Source: Halolamina pelagica (lineage in GTDB: Archaea; Halobacteriota; Halobacteria; Halobacteriales; Haloferacaceae). From it: DNA of 64,000 nucleotides. Shown piece after piece: positions 8,651 to 19,018 of this stretch (position 1 is its first letter; each line of letters begins with the position of its first letter). The stretch spans positions 62,001 to 126,000 of the forward strand of contig NZ_FOXI01000003.1 in the NCBI RefSeq assembly GCF_900115675.1. Reading direction: 5' to 3'. The notes beneath the pieces were generated by a model, which worked only from the letters and a program-made list of their open reading frames with translations, was not told the DNA's origin and made no database searches. Both the position numbers and the translations under genes were made by a program.

Positions 8651-8983
8651 ATGCCCAGACCGGAAGTTCTTGATCGGATCAAGGAGGCGGAGGCCGACGC
8701 CGACGAGATCATCGAGGAGGCTCGCCGGGAGAAGGAGGAGCGGATCGCCGAGGCCCGGGACGAGGCCACCGAGATCCGTGAGACGGCCGAACGGGAGGCC
8801 GACGAACTCGAAGAAGAGCGCCTCGCGGAGGCCCGCGAGGAGATCGAGCGGGAGAAAGCGGAGATCCTCGAGGAGGGCGAGAAAGAGCGCGAAGCCCTGA
8901 CCGAGGCGGCCGAAGAGAACGTCGAGGAGGCCGTGGAGTACGCGGTCGACCAGTTCGAGGAGGCGGTGCATGCTCAGGCCTAA
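8651..8983 (+). CDS. atpH: A-type ATP synthase subunit H (peripheral stalk)
   Basis: This 110-residue protein is almost entirely charged heptads (EEARREKEER, EIEREKAEIL), a long coiled coil. With subunit E it forms the peripheral stalk of the A1AO ATP synthase. It opens the atp operon, the standard position for atpH in Halobacteria. The ATG at 8651 gives the expected length of about 110 residues. Its end overlaps the first possible atpI start. Confidence 0.9.
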   Translation: MPRPEVLDRIKEAEADADEIIEEARREKEERIAEARDEATEIRETAEREADELEEERLAEAREEIEREKAEILEEGEKEREALTEAAEENVEEAVEYAVDQFEEAVHAQA

Positions 8984-11114
8984 ACGGATGAGCAAGCTCT
9001 CGGTGGCCGGCTCCAAGCGGGTGATGGGGTCGGCTATCGAGGTCGTCCACGACGCCAACGTCCTCGACGTCTCCGAGTACGACGGCTCGTGGGACGGGTT
9101 CGAGCCGGGCGATCCGGAGGCCGAAGCCGAACAGGCCTCCGAGAAGCTCGTGACCGTCCGCTCGATCAAGAGCATGCTCGACATCGACGCCGAGTCGGTC
9201 GAGACCGACCGCTCCATCTCCGAGGAGGAACTGGCCACGACGCTCCCCGAGATCCAGGACCGCGTGAACGAGCTCGACGACGAGCGCGACGCGCTCCGGA
9301 ACGAGCTCCGGGGTGTCGAGGAGCGGCTCGACGCCGCACGGCCGTTCGTCGACCTCGGGATCGACATGAACCTGCTCTCGGGCTACGACAGCCTCGAAGT
9401 CGCGGTCGGGCGGGGCGACGCGGACTCCGTCGAGCACGAACTGCTCGAGGCCGACGGCGTCCGCCAGTACGAGATCTTCACCGGCGACGACGTGCTCGCG
9501 GTGTTCGTCTACCCCAGCGAGCACGCCGAGGACGTGCTCGACGAGGCGCTCGTCGGCGCCGCGTTCACGGGCATCGACGTGCCCGACGCCGAGGTCGCGC
9601 CCGAGTCCTACGTCCGCGAACTCGAGAGCGAGAAGGACCGCATCGAGTCCGAGATCGAGGAGGTCGAGGCCGAAATCGCCGAGTTCGAGCGCGAGCACGC
9701 CGAGTTCCTGCTGGCCGCCGAGGAGCACCTCTCGATTCAGGTTCAGAAGGCCGAGGCGCCGCTCTCCTTCGCCACGACGAAGAACACGTTCGTCGCGGAG
9801 GGATGGATCCCGACCGAGGAGTACGAGCGAGTCAACGCCGCGCTGAAGGAGGCGCTCGGCGACCGGATCGAGGTCGAGGAGGTCGAACGCGCCGCGTTCA
9901 AGTCCGACGGCGAGGCCGTCCACGAGCAGGGCGAAGCCGTCGCCGACGGCGGCACCACGATCGGCTCGGACCAACCGCCGGTCGTGCAGGACAACAACGG
10001 GCTGGTCCAGCCCTTCGAGGTGCTGGTCGAGGCGATCGGTCGGCCCAACTACAAGGAGTTCGACCCGACGGCCCTGCTGTTCCTGACGTTCCCGGTGTTC
10101 TTCGGGTTCATGATCGGCGACGTCGGTTACGGGCTCGTGTACACCGCCATCGGCGGCTTCCTCTACACGCAGTACGACAGTCCCGGCTTCAAGAGCATGG
10201 GCGGCGTGACGATCGCGGCGGGGCTGGCGACGGTCGTGTTCGGTTTCCTCTACGGCGAGATATTCGGCCTCCACACCGTCAGCGAGGTCGTCTGGGGTGG
10301 TCACGCACCGCTGCACAAGGGGCTCATCCCCGAGTACAGCTACTGGGTGCCCGCGTGGATCCTGGTGAGCGCCATGGCCGCGCTGGTCCACCTCAACCTC
10401 GGCTACGTGCTGGGCTTCTTCGAGGAGCTCCAGTTCCACGGGCTCGAGGAGGCGGTCACGGAGAAGCTCTCGTGGATCTTCGCCATGAACGGCCTCTGGA
10501 TCTTCATCGCTAGCAAGTGGTTCCAGGGCTCGAAGCCCGGGTTCATCTTCACGGTGTTCGATAGCGGCCCCGAGGCCGCCTTCGAACTCGGCTTCAGCGG
10601 CTTCCCCGTGATCGTCGGGCAGGCCGGGATCGGCCTGTTCCTGCTGGGAGCCGTGCTGCTGTTCCTCGGCGCGCCCGCCGAGGTCGTCGAGATCTTCGAC
10701 GCGCTGGTGAACGTGCTCTCCTACGCCCGACTGGCGGCGGTGCTGCTGGCGAAGGCGGGGATGGCCTTCGCGGTCAACCTGTTCTTCTTCGGCGTCGCCG
10801 TCACCGGCGAGGGCGAGGAGGCGTCGTGGCACTTCATGACCGGCAAGGCCTACGAGGTCGGCGACATGTACCACGGTCACGAGGTGACCGAGGTGCTGTT
10901 CGGCGGCCTGATGCACGGCGGGGTCGCCTCGCTGCTCGGCGGGATCCTCGTGCTCGTGCTCGGCCACATGCTGGTGCTCGCGCTGGGTGTCACCAGCGCC
11001 GGCCTGCAGGCGGTGCGTCTCGAGTACTACGAGTTCTTCTCGAAGTTCTTCGACGGCGGCGGCCGCGAGTACGAGCCGTTCGGCTACGAGCGCGTCCACA
11101 GCCGCGAGGAGTAG
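8970..11114 (+). CDS. atpI: A-type ATP synthase subunit I (a-like membrane stator)
   Basis: This 714-residue protein is the archaeal equivalent of V-ATPase subunit a. It has an N-terminal cytoplasmic half with two long coiled-coil stretches (about 85-120 and 210-260) and a C-terminal half with about seven or eight transmembrane helices from about residue 360 (ALLFLTFPVFFGFMIGDVGYG). The essential proton-path Arg lies in LVNVLSYARLAAVLLAK. The start at 8970 (MLRPKRMSKL) overlaps atpH by 14 bases and matches the family; 8988 is an alternative. It is followed by a T-tract (11124-11129) and a promoter-like element, unlike the tight spacing elsewhere in the operon. Confidence 0.95.
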   Translation: MLRPKRMSKLSVAGSKRVMGSAIEVVHDANVLDVSEYDGSWDGFEPGDPEAEAEQASEKLVTVRSIKSMLDIDAESVETDRSISEEELATTLPEIQDRVNELDDERDALRNELRGVEERLDAARPFVDLGIDMNLLSGYDSLEVAVGRGDADSVEHELLEADGVRQYEIFTGDDVLAVFVYPSEHAEDVLDEALVGAAFTGIDVPDAEVAPESYVRELESEKDRIESEIEEVEAEIAEFEREHAEFLLAAEEHLSIQVQKAEAPLSFATTKNTFVAEGWIPTEEYERVNAALKEALGDRIEVEEVERAAFKSDGEAVHEQGEAVADGGTTIGSDQPPVVQDNNGLVQPFEVLVEAIGRPNYKEFDPTALLFLTFPVFFGFMIGDVGYGLVYTAIGGFLYTQYDSPGFKSMGGVTIAAGLATVVFGFLYGEIFGLHTVSEVVWGGHAPLHKGLIPEYSYWVPAWILVSAMAALVHLNLGYVLGFFEELQFHGLEEAVTEKLSWIFAMNGLWIFIASKWFQGSKPGFIFTVFDSGPEAAFELGFSGFPVIVGQAGIGLFLLGAVLLFLGAPAEVVEIFDALVNVLSYARLAAVLLAKAGMAFAVNLFFFGVAVTGEGEEASWHFMTGKAYEVGDMYHGHEVTEVLFGGLMHGGVASLLGGILVLVLGHMLVLALGVTSAGLQAVRLEYYEFFSKFFDGGGREYEPFGYERVHSREE

Positions 11115-11230
11115 CGGGCCGCTCGGTTTTTCCTTCGCGCTTCGATCAGTCCCGGTGAGCGACGACGCCGTCCCGATTCTCTCCCCACGTGTGTGCCGGT
11201 CTCGCACGCTCTCTTCGGCGCCTTTGGGAA

Positions 11231-11240
11231 GGTTTATGAC
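11231..11240 (+). promoter_or_regulatory. Internal TATA-like box before atpK
   Basis: GGTTTATGAC lies about 65-72 bases before the atpK ATG, inside a 188-base gap that starts with a T-tract. It would give a transcript with a short 5' leader starting with the rotor-ring gene. Confidence 0.35.
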
Positions 11241-11302
11241 CGTCGTGGGGCCAACTACGCCTGTTCGGAGACGACCGACTACGAATCCGAGTGGATACCC
11301 CT

Positions 11303-11557
11303 ATGTTCGAAAACGCACTCCAAGTCGCAAGCCTCGTACTGCAGGACGCAAGTGGTCCGGCCATCACCTCGACGGGTATGGCGGCCCTCGCGGTCGGTCT
11401 CGCCGGTCTCGGTGCCGGGTACGCCGAGCGTGGGATCGGGTCCGCCGCCGTCGGCGCCGTCGCCGAAGACGACGATCTCTTCGTGCAGGCCCTGATCCTG
11501 ACGGTCCTGCCGGAGACGATCCTGATCTTCGCGCTGGTCGCCATGATCCTGGCGTAA
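11303..11557 (+). CDS. atpK: A-type ATP synthase subunit K (proteolipid, rotor ring)
   Basis: This 84-residue proteolipid has two transmembrane helices separated by a short polar loop. The proton-binding Glu is in helix 2 (VLPETILIF). Helix 1 has the Gly-rich packing motif GLAGLGAGYAERGIGSA. Several copies form the membrane ring that turns in AO. The ATG at 11303 was chosen over a GTG at 11291 because it begins the compact N-terminus expected of the family. It is preceded by its own promoter-like sequence and followed 21 bases later by atpE. Confidence 0.95.
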   Translation: MFENALQVASLVLQDASGPAITSTGMAALAVGLAGLGAGYAERGIGSAAVGAVAEDDDLFVQALILTVLPETILIFALVAMILA

Positions 11558-11578
11558 CTTTCCTCTCCCTTTCCGCTC

Positions 11579-12160
11579 ATGAGCTTGGAAACCGTCGTCG
11601 AGGACGTTCGAGACGAAGCCCGCGCGCGTGCCGAGGAGATACGCGAAGCGGGCGAGAGCCGGGTAGAGGAGATCATCTCGGAGGCGGAGGCCGACGCCGA
11701 GGAGATCGTCGAGCAGCGCGAGCAGGAAGTCCAGACACAGATCGACGAGGAGCGCGAACAGGCGCTGTCGAGCGCGAAGCTCACGGCCAAACAGAAGCGC
11801 CTGGAAGCCCGTCGTGACGTGCTGGAGCGGGTCCGCGAACAGCTCGAGGAGCGCGTCGCCGAGATCGACGGCGAGCGCCGCGAGGAGCTGACCCGTTCGC
11901 TGCTGGATGCGGCCGCCGAGGAGTTCGACGACGACGCGGACGTCGAAGTCTACGGCCGCGAGTCGGACGAAGCGATGCTGACGGACCTGCTCTCGGAGTA
12001 CGAGGGCTGGTCGCTCGCCGGCACCGAGGACTGCCTCGGCGGCGTCGTCGTCGAGAGCGAGAGCTCCCGCGTCAGCGTGGACAACACCTTCGACTCCGTG
12101 ATCGCGGAGGTCTGGGACGAGGAGCTCAAACGCATCAGCGAACGCCTCTTCGAAGAATGA
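11579..12160 (+). CDS. atpE: A-type ATP synthase subunit E (peripheral stalk)
   Basis: This 193-residue protein has an N-terminal coiled coil of about 100 residues rich in Glu and Arg and a globular C-terminal domain. The latter includes the family signature GGVVVESESSRVSVDNTFDS. It pairs with AtpH and binds the A1 head through the C-terminal domain. Its stop overlaps atpC by four bases. Confidence 0.95.
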   Translation: MSLETVVEDVRDEARARAEEIREAGESRVEEIISEAEADAEEIVEQREQEVQTQIDEEREQALSSAKLTAKQKRLEARRDVLERVREQLEERVAEIDGERREELTRSLLDAAAEEFDDDADVEVYGRESDEAMLTDLLSEYEGWSLAGTEDCLGGVVVESESSRVSVDNTFDSVIAEVWDEELKRISERLFEE

Positions 12161-13212
12161 GCGCAACCGGCAGTTCCAACCCGGAGTACGTCAACGCTCG
12201 CGTGAGCGCCCGGCGTGCGACGCTGTTCGACGAGGAGGACTACCGGAAGCTGCTGCGGATGAGCCCCGACGAGATCTCCCGCTACATGGAGGAATCGACC
12301 TATCAAGGACCGATCAACCGGCTGGGATCGCGGTTCTCGGGCGTCGACCTGATCGAGTACGCCCTGAACGCGGGACTGGCCGAGACGTTCGACGAACTGC
12401 TCGCGTGGGCGAACGGCCGCCTCTACGAGCAGGTCGCCCGCTACCTGCGGAAGTTCGACGCGTGGAACGTCAAGACCGCCGTCCGCGGCGTCTACGCCGG
12501 AACCGACCCCGAGGCGGTCGAGGACGACCTCATCCGTGCCGGCGAGTTCGACGACGCGCTGCTCGACCAACTGGTCGAGGCGGAGAGCGTCGACGCGATC
12601 GTCGACCTGCTCGACGGCACCATCTTCGGCGACCCGCTCGCCGCGGCCGCCGAGGAGTACGACGAGTCCGGCATGCTCGTCCCGCTGGAGAACGCCATCG
12701 ACCGGGCGTACTACGAGAACCTGTTCGAGGGCGTGACAAGCGCCAGCGGCGCGGGGCCGGAGTCGGCCTACGCCGAGTACCTGCAGGCCGAGATCGACTT
12801 CCGCAACGTGCGCAACGCGCTGCGACTCGCACGGAGCGGCGCGGAGGTCGACCCGGCCGAGTACTTCATCGAGGGCGGCACGCTGTTCACCCCCGAGGAG
12901 CTCTCGACGCTCTCCCGGAACCGCGACCAGCTGGTCGAGCACATCCGCGAGAGCCGCTACGGCGACGAACTCGCCGGCGCGCTGGACGAGATGGCCGAAG
13001 CGGACAGCCTCATCGGCTTCGAGCACGCCATCGACGCCGCGCTGGTCGAGCACGCCCGCAACGCCGGTCACGCCCACCCGATGTCGGTGTGTCCGGTGAT
13101 CGCGTTCGTGCTCGCGAAGGAGCGTGAGGTAGACAACATCCGTGCCATCGCCCGAGGCACGCAGGCGGGGCTCGACCCCGAGGAGATTCGGGCGGAACTG
13201 GTGGTAGAATGA
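12157..13212 (+). CDS. atpC: A-type ATP synthase subunit C (rotor-axle socket, V-ATPase d homologue)
   Basis: This 351-residue, mostly helical protein is made of three related domains. It has [14 protein letters not shown] at the N-terminus, [15 protein letters not shown] in the middle and the C-terminal block [22 protein letters not shown], all typical of the subunit C/d family. It connects the central stalk to the K ring. It overlaps atpE and atpF by four bases each, so translation is coupled through this part of the operon. Confidence 0.95.
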   Translation: MSATGSSNPEYVNARVSARRATLFDEEDYRKLLRMSPDEISRYMEESTYQGPINRLGSRFSGVDLIEYALNAGLAETFDELLAWANGRLYEQVARYLRKFDAWNVKTAVRGVYAGTDPEAVEDDLIRAGEFDDALLDQLVEAESVDAIVDLLDGTIFGDPLAAAAEEYDESGMLVPLENAIDRAYYENLFEGVTSASGAGPESAYAEYLQAEIDFRNVRNALRLARSGAEVDPAEYFIEGGTLFTPEELSTLSRNRDQLVEHIRESRYGDELAGALDEMAEADSLIGFEHAIDAALVEHARNAGHAHPMSVCPVIAFVLAKEREVDNIRAIARGTQAGLDPEEIRAELVVE

Positions 13213-13535
13213 GTCAGGAGATCGCCGTGATCGGGAGCCCGGAGTTCACGACCGGGTTCCGCCTCGCCGGCGTCCGGAAGTTCGAGGACGTCCCCGACGA
13301 GGAGAAGGCGGATCGGCTCGACGACGCCGTCGCGTCGACGATGACCGACGACGACGTGGGCATCATCGTGATGCACGACGACGACCTCGACTACCTCTCG
13401 CGGGGGACCCGCGAGGACGTCGAGACGAGCGTCGAACCGACGCTCGTGACGCTCGGCGGTGGCGCCGGCAGCGGCGGACTGCGCGACCAGATCAAACGAG
13501 CCATCGGGATCGACCTGATGGACGACGAGGACTAA
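13209..13535 (+). CDS. atpF: A-type ATP synthase subunit F (central stalk)
   Basis: This is a 108-residue Rossmann-like small subunit. The opening [18 protein letters not shown] and the segment [16 protein letters not shown] are characteristic of the archaeal F / V-ATPase F family. It normally binds the rotor axle subunit D, whose gene is not found in this operon. The start overlaps the atpC stop by four bases and the stop lies two bases before atpA. Confidence 0.95.
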   Translation: MSQEIAVIGSPEFTTGFRLAGVRKFEDVPDEEKADRLDDAVASTMTDDDVGIIVMHDDDLDYLSRGTREDVETSVEPTLVTLGGGAGSGGLRDQIKRAIGIDLMDDED

Positions 13536-13537
13536 TA

Positions 13538-15304
13538 ATGAGTCAGGCAACAGACGTCGCCGCGGAAGACCGCGGCCAGATCGAGAGCGTGAGTGGTCCG
13601 GTCGTGACCGCCGTCGACCTCGACGCCCGGATGAACGACGTCGTCTACGTGGGCGACGAAGGACTGATGGGCGAGGTTATCGAGATCGAGGGCAACGTCA
13701 CGACGGTCCAAGTGTACGAGGAGACCTCGGGGGTCGGCCCCGGCGAACCCGTCGTCAACACGGGCGAGCCGCTGACGGTCGACCTGGGTCCGGGGATGCT
13801 GGACTCCATCTACGACGGCGTCCAGCGCCCGCTGGACGTGCTGGAGGAGAAGATGGGGTCGCCGTTCCTCGACCGCGGGGTCGACGCCCCCGGGATCGAC
13901 ATGGAGCAGACGTGGGAGTTCGAGCCCACCGTCGAGGAAGGCGACACCGTCGAACCCAGCGACATCGTCGGCGAGGTCCCCGAGACCCAGACCATCGACC
14001 ACAAGGTCATGGTCCCGCCGGACTACGAGGGCGGCGAGGTCGCCGCCGTCGAGGCCGGCGAGTTCACCGTCGAGGAGACGGTCGTCGAACTCGCAAACGG
14101 CGAGGAGATCCAGATGCACCAGGAGTGGCCGGTGCGTGAGGCCCGCCCGGTGGAGGAGAAGCAGACCCCGACCGAGCCGCTGATCTCCGGCCAGCGCATC
14201 CTCGACGGCCTGTTCCCGCTCGCGAAGGGCGGGACGGCGGCGATTCCGGGGCCGTTCGGTTCCGGGAAGACCGTCACCCAGCAGAGCCTCGCGAAGTTCG
14301 CCGACGCCGACATCGTCGTCTACATCGGCTGTGGCGAGCGTGGCAACGAGATGACCGAGGTCATCGAGGACTTCCCGGAACTCCCCGACCCCCAGACCGG
14401 GAACCCGCTGATGGAGCGGACGACGCTCATCGCGAACACCTCGAACATGCCGGTGGCCGCACGGGAGTCCTGTGTGTACACCGGGATCACCATCGGGGAG
14501 TTCTACCGCGACATGGGGTACGACGTGGCGCTGATGGCCGACTCCACCTCCCGGTGGGCCGAGGCCATGCGCGAGATCTCCTCCCGACTGGAGGAGATGC
14601 CCGGCGAGGAGGGGTACCCGGCCTACCTGGCCGCGCGCCTCTCCCAGTTCTACGAGCGAGCCGGCTACTTCGAGAACATCAACGGCAGCGAGGGGTCGAT
14701 CTCGGTGATCGGCGCCGTCTCGCCGCCGGGCGGTGACTTCTCGGAGCCGGTGACCCAGAACACGCTGCGTATCGTCAAGACGTTCTGGGCGCTCGATGCC
14801 GACCTGGCCGAGCGCCGGCACTTCCCGGCGATCAACTGGGACGACTCCTACTCGCTGTACCGGGATCAGCTCGACGAGTGGTTCGAGGAGAACGTCTCGG
14901 CCGAGTGGCCCGACCGGCGACAGTGGGCCGTCGACATCCTCGACGAGGAGGGCGAACTCCAGGAGATCGTTCAGCTCGTCGGGGAGGACGCCCTGCCCGA
15001 CGACCAGCGACTCACGCTGGAGGTCGCCCGCTACATCCGTGAGGGCTGGCTCCAGCAGAACGCCTTCATCGAGGTGGACCAGTACTGTCCGCCCGAGAAG
15101 ACGTTCAAGATGCTGGGCGCGATCAAGACGTTCGACGACGAGGCGTTCGAGGCGCTCGAAGCCGGCGTCCCGATCGACGAGATCACCGCCATCGACGCCG
15201 CGCCGAAGCTCAACCGCATCGCAACCACTCCCGACGACGAGGTCGACGAACACGTCGAGGAGCTGAAAGAGGAGATCGAAACCCAGCTTCGCGAGCTCTA
15301 CTGA
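13538..15304 (+). CDS. atpA: A-type ATP synthase catalytic subunit A
   Basis: This 588-residue catalytic subunit has the phosphate-binding loop GPFGSGKT at about residues 238-245 and catalytic Glu in the GCGERGNEM block. The [18 protein letters not shown] and [11 protein letters not shown] signatures are those of the A/V-type family. The family-specific non-homologous insert (about residues 115-185) is present, containing [15 protein letters not shown]. No intein interrupts the P-loop. The stop shares one base with the atpB start. Confidence 0.97.
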   Translation: MSQATDVAAEDRGQIESVSGPVVTAVDLDARMNDVVYVGDEGLMGEVIEIEGNVTTVQVYEETSGVGPGEPVVNTGEPLTVDLGPGMLDSIYDGVQRPLDVLEEKMGSPFLDRGVDAPGIDMEQTWEFEPTVEEGDTVEPSDIVGEVPETQTIDHKVMVPPDYEGGEVAAVEAGEFTVEETVVELANGEEIQMHQEWPVREARPVEEKQTPTEPLISGQRILDGLFPLAKGGTAAIPGPFGSGKTVTQQSLAKFADADIVVYIGCGERGNEMTEVIEDFPELPDPQTGNPLMERTTLIANTSNMPVAARESCVYTGITIGEFYRDMGYDVALMADSTSRWAEAMREISSRLEEMPGEEGYPAYLAARLSQFYERAGYFENINGSEGSISVIGAVSPPGGDFSEPVTQNTLRIVKTFWALDADLAERRHFPAINWDDSYSLYRDQLDEWFEENVSAEWPDRRQWAVDILDEEGELQEIVQLVGEDALPDDQRLTLEVARYIREGWLQQNAFIEVDQYCPPEKTFKMLGAIKTFDDEAFEALEAGVPIDEITAIDAAPKLNRIATTPDDEVDEHVEELKEEIETQLRELY

Positions 15305-16734
15305 TGAAAGAGTACAAAACAATCACCGAGATTTCGGGCCCGCTCGTCTTCGCGGAGGTCGACGAGTCCATCGGGTACGACGAGATGGTCGAGATCGAGA
15401 CTGCCGACGGGGACACGCTCCGTGGGCAGGTGCTCGAGTCCGCCGACGATCTCGTCGCGATCCAGGTGTTCGAGGGCACGAGCGGTATCGACCGCAACGC
15501 GTCCGTGCGGTTCACGGGCGAGACGCTGAAGATGCCCGTCACCGAGGACCTCCTCGGGCGGGTGCTCGACGGCTCGGGCAACCCCATCGACGGCGGTCCC
15601 GACATCGTCCCCGACGAGCGACACGACATCGTCGGCGAGGCGATCAACCCCGTCTCCCGGGAGTACCCCGAGGAGTTCATCCAGACCGGCGTCTCCGCCA
15701 TCGACGGCATGAACACGCTGGTCCGGGGCCAGAAGCTCCCGATCTTCTCCGCCTCGGGGCTGCCCCACAGCGAGCTCGCGCTCCAGATCGCCCGGCAGGC
15801 GACCGTCCCCGAGGAGGACGAGGCCGGCGAGGAGTCGGAGTTCGCCGTGGTGTTCGGCGCCATGGGGATCACCCAGGAGGAGGCGAACGAGTTCATGGAC
15901 GACTTCGAGCGCACCGGCGCGCTGGAGCGCTCGGTCGTGTTCATGAACCTCGCCGACGACCCGGCGGTCGAGCGGACGGTCACGCCGCGGATGGCGCTGA
16001 CCACCGCCGAGTACCTCGCCTTCGAGAAGGGGTACCACGTCCTGACGATCCTGACGGACATGACCAACTACTGCGAGGCGCTCCGGCAGATCGGTGCCGC
16101 GCGGGAGGAGGTCCCCGGTCGGCGTGGCTACCCCGGGTACATGTACACCGACCTGGCCCAGCTCTACGAGCGGGCCGGCCGCATCGACGGCCGCGAGGGC
16201 TCGGTGACCCAGATCCCGATCCTCACCATGCCCGGCGAGGACGACACCCACCCGATCCCGGACCTGACGGGGTACATCACCGAGGGGCAGATCGTGATGG
16301 ACCGCGACCTCGACAGCAAGGGAATGGAGCCGCCGGTCAACGTCCTGCCCAGCCTCTCCCGGCTGATGGACGACGGGATCGGCGAGGGGCTCACCCGCGA
16401 GGACCACGGCGACCTCAAGGACCAGCTGTTCGCGGCGTACGCACAGGGTGAGGACCTGCGCGACCTCGTGAACATCGTCGGTCGCGAGGCGCTTTCCGAG
16501 ACCGACAACAAGTACCTCGACTTCGCCGACCGCTTCGAGTCCGAGTTCGTCGATCAGGGGTTCCGAACCAACCGCGACATCGACCGGACGCTCGATATCG
16601 GCTGGGAGCTCATCTCGCTGCTACCGAAGACGGAGCTCAACCGTATCGGCGAGGACCTCATCGAGGAGTACTACGTCGAGGACGCCGACGTCGACGACGA
16701 CGCCGGCTCCGAGGAAGCACCCGCGGACGACTAA
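15304..16734 (+). CDS. atpB: A-type ATP synthase regulatory subunit B
   Basis: This is the 476-residue non-catalytic partner of AtpA in the A1 head. It lacks a canonical P-loop ([11 protein letters not shown] replaces it), as expected for subunit B. It carries the family blocks [42 protein letters not shown] (spanning about 260-285) and [21 protein letters not shown]. The C-terminus is very acidic. It is the last gene of the operon here; no subunit D gene follows. Confidence 0.97.
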   Translation: MKEYKTITEISGPLVFAEVDESIGYDEMVEIETADGDTLRGQVLESADDLVAIQVFEGTSGIDRNASVRFTGETLKMPVTEDLLGRVLDGSGNPIDGGPDIVPDERHDIVGEAINPVSREYPEEFIQTGVSAIDGMNTLVRGQKLPIFSASGLPHSELALQIARQATVPEEDEAGEESEFAVVFGAMGITQEEANEFMDDFERTGALERSVVFMNLADDPAVERTVTPRMALTTAEYLAFEKGYHVLTILTDMTNYCEALRQIGAAREEVPGRRGYPGYMYTDLAQLYERAGRIDGREGSVTQIPILTMPGEDDTHPIPDLTGYITEGQIVMDRDLDSKGMEPPVNVLPSLSRLMDDGIGEGLTREDHGDLKDQLFAAYAQGEDLRDLVNIVGREALSETDNKYLDFADRFESEFVDQGFRTNRDIDRTLDIGWELISLLPKTELNRIGEDLIEEYYVEDADVDDDAGSEEAPADD

Positions 16735-17090
16735 GCCCGATCGCGGCGCGTGCCCGCGAGCGACCGCCGTATCGCTCGTCGGAACCGATGCCGCGATCGT
16801 GTAGACAGTCCCGTGCGACGACGGTTTCTCCCCTCCGCGTTTCTCTCCCCGTTCTCACTCGGCAAAGCGCGACCCCGTCCTTCGCGCGTGTGCGAGGAAC
16901 GATCGAGCGGCGCCGACGACCGCGTCGACCCGGCGACCGCTGGTCCTTCGGTCGAAGCGCGGGGCCTCAGCAGGTTACTTAAACAACCGCGTGATACACG
17001 TTAGCAAACCGCTGAATCGGTTACGTGCGGCGGTCTCTCACGGGGTGACCACAACATCTTTATAGAACCACGGACAATCTATCGGTGAAC
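16735..17090. other. 356-base gap between atpB and the thermosome gene
   Basis: No gene is supported here. The position is where subunit D is usually found, but none of the short frames resembles it. The first part has pyrimidine runs (around 16828-16860) that could end atp transcription. The second part has TTACTTAAAC (about 16976-16985) and then the thermosome TATA box at 17058-17064. Confidence 0.6.
17058..17064 (+). promoter_or_regulatory. TATA box of the thermosome gene
   Basis: CTTTATA lies 27-33 bases before the ATG at 17091. It is the clearest TATA box in the window and fits a strongly expressed, heat-inducible leaderless gene. Confidence 0.65.
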
Positions 17091-18773
17091 ATGAGTCAGC
17101 GACAGCGCATGGGTAACCAGCCCATGATCGTACTTTCCGAGGACAGCCAGCGAACCTCCGGGCAGGACGCCCAGGAGATGAACATCACGGCCGGGAAGGC
17201 CGTCGCCGAGTCGGTCCGCACCACGCTCGGACCCAAAGGCATGGACAAGATGCTCGTCGACTCCTCGGGCGGCGTCGTCGTCACGAACGACGGCGTGACC
17301 ATTCTCAAGGAGATGGACATCGATCACCCCGCGGCCAACATGATCGTCGAAGTCTCCGAGACCCAGGAGGAGGAGGTCGGCGACGGCACCACGACGGCCG
17401 TCGTCGTCGGCGGTGAACTCCTCGACCAGGCCGAGGAGCTCGTCGAGTCCGACGTGCACCCGACCACGATCGCGCAGGGCTACCGCGCGGCCGCCGAGAA
17501 GGCCAAGGAGATCCTCAACGAGGAGGCCATCGAGGTCACCGCGGACGACTACGACACGCTGACCAAGATCGCCGAGACGGCGATGACCGGCAAGGGCGCC
17601 GAGACGGCCAAGGACCAGCTGGCCGAGCTCGTCGTCGACGCCGTCCTCGCGGTGCAGGACGACACCGGCATCGACACGGACAACGTCTCCATCGAGAAGG
17701 TCGTCGGCGGCTCCATCGAGAACTCCGAGCTGATCGAGGGCGTCATCGTCGACAAGGAGCGCGTCAACGAGAACATGCCCTACGCCGTCGAGGACGCGGA
17801 CGTCGCGCTGTTCGACGGCGCCATCGAGGTCAAGGAGACCGAGATCGACGCCGAGGTCAACGTCACCGACCCCGACCAGCTCCAGCAGTTCATGGAGCAG
17901 GAGGAGGAGCAGCTCCGCGAGATGGTCGACCACCTCGTCGACGTTGGCGCCGACGTGGTGTTCGTCGGCGACGGCATCGACGACATCGCCCAGCACTACC
18001 TCGCACAGGAGGGCATCCTCGCGGTCCGTCGTGCCAAGAACGACGACCTGAAGGGGCTCGCCCGATCCACCGGCGCGACGGCCGTCTCCGCGCTCGAGGA
18101 CATCGAGGAGGATGACCTCGGCTTCGCCGGCAGCGTCGCCCAGAAGGACATCGGCGGCGACGAGCGCATCTTCGTCGAGGACGTCGAGGAGGCCCGCTCG
18201 GTCACGCTGGTGCTCCGCGGCGGGACCGACCACGTGGTCGACGAGCTCGAGCGCGCCATTGACGACTCCATCGGCGTCGTGGGCACGACGCTGCTCGACG
18301 GGCAGGTGCTGCCCGGCGGCGGCGCGCCCGAGGTCGAACTCGCGCTCCAGCTCCGCCAGTTCGCCGACTCCGTCGGCGGCCGCGAGCAACTGGCCGTCGA
18401 GGCCTTCGCCGACGCGCTGGAAGTCATCCCGCGCACGCTCGCCGAGAACGCGGGTCTCGACCCGATCGACTCGCTGGTCGACCTGCGCGCCAGCCACGAC
18501 GGCGGTGACTTCACCTCCGGCCTCAACGCCTACACGGGCGAGGTCGTCGACATGGAGGAGGAGGGCGTCGTCGAGCCCCTCCGAGTGAAGACCCAGGCCG
18601 TCGAATCCGCCACCGAGGCGGCGACGATGATCCTGCGCATCGACGACGTGATCGCCGCGGGCGACCTCGCCGGCGGTCAGGTCGGCGACGACGACGGCGG
18701 CGACGAGATGCCGCCGGGCGGCGGCGGCATGGGCGGCATGGGCGGCATGGGTGGCATGGGCGGCGCCATGTAA
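17091..18773 (+). CDS. thsA: Thermosome (group II chaperonin) subunit
   Basis: This 560-residue group II chaperonin forms the double-ring ATP-driven folding chamber. It has the N-terminal ATP-binding block [33 protein letters not shown] and the catalytic [15 protein letters not shown]. The apical and protrusion region is in the middle, [14 protein letters not shown] follows later, and the C-terminus ends in a run of GGM repeats typical of haloarchaeal thermosomes. A GTG at 17085 is possible, but the ATG at 17091 has the correct distance from the TATA box. Haloarchaea usually have two or three paralogues; which one this is was not determined. Confidence 0.95.
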   Translation: MSQRQRMGNQPMIVLSEDSQRTSGQDAQEMNITAGKAVAESVRTTLGPKGMDKMLVDSSGGVVVTNDGVTILKEMDIDHPAANMIVEVSETQEEEVGDGTTTAVVVGGELLDQAEELVESDVHPTTIAQGYRAAAEKAKEILNEEAIEVTADDYDTLTKIAETAMTGKGAETAKDQLAELVVDAVLAVQDDTGIDTDNVSIEKVVGGSIENSELIEGVIVDKERVNENMPYAVEDADVALFDGAIEVKETEIDAEVNVTDPDQLQQFMEQEEEQLREMVDHLVDVGADVVFVGDGIDDIAQHYLAQEGILAVRRAKNDDLKGLARSTGATAVSALEDIEEDDLGFAGSVAQKDIGGDERIFVEDVEEARSVTLVLRGGTDHVVDELERAIDDSIGVVGTTLLDGQVLPGGGAPEVELALQLRQFADSVGGREQLAVEAFADALEVIPRTLAENAGLDPIDSLVDLRASHDGGDFTSGLNAYTGEVVDMEEEGVVEPLRVKTQAVESATEAATMILRIDDVIAAGDLAGGQVGDDDGGDEMPPGGGGMGGMGGMGGMGGAM

Positions 18774-18886
18774 GATCGGTCCCCGCCGTTCCCACCACTG
18801 CACCGCTGTCCGACCGGGGTCGGATCGGTTCCCCGATCGCGCGACGACTCCCCGAACCTTTCTGCACTTCCGCTGCGCTCGGCCCG

Positions 18887-18897
18887 GTATTTATTTG
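18887..18897 (+). promoter_or_regulatory. TATA-like box of a possible small RNA
   Basis: GTATTTATTTG stands out as A/T-rich in very GC-rich surroundings and is followed by a series of hairpins rather than by a reading frame on the same strand. Confidence 0.4.
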
Positions 18898-18909
18898 TGA
18901 GTCCCGCGC

Positions 18910-19015
18910 CTCCTCTCAACCACCCGACTGGTCCGTCGGGTTGTCAGAGGCAGGCCGGCGGGTCCTTCCGGCCCCGCTGTGTTCGATCTGGTGCAGTGCC
19001 CGTCCAGGGCACACG
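18910..19015 (+). ncRNA. Candidate small structured RNA with three hairpins
   Basis: Hairpin 1 has an outer stem CCTCT (18912-18916) with AGAGG (18946-18950) and an inner stem ACCCGAC (18922-18928) with GTCGGGT (18935-18941). Hairpin 2 is GGCCGG (18953-18958) with CCGGCC (18968-18973). Hairpin 3 is GTGCCC (18996-19001) with GGGCAC (19007-19012). A TATA-like element lies about 20 bases upstream and no protein frame uses the stretch. I could not match it to SRP RNA, RNase P RNA or C/D or H/ACA guide RNAs. It could also be the shared 3' region of the two converging genes. Confidence 0.35.
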
Positions 19016-19018
19016 CTT

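Noticed and set aside
8709-11207. Open frame of 832 codons on the minus strand across atpI and atpH
   Set aside because: It is antisense to conserved ATP synthase genes. Long shadow frames are expected where GC-rich codon usage excludes stops.
16750-17004. Short plus-strand frame in the gap after atpB as a candidate for subunit D
   Set aside because: It is far too short and Arg/Pro-rich; subunit D is about 210-230 residues of coiled coil.
18910-19015. The hairpin region as a C/D or H/ACA guide RNA, SRP RNA or RNase P RNA
   Set aside because: I see no C or D box, no ACA box at the right distance, and none of the conserved SRP or RNase P sequence blocks.
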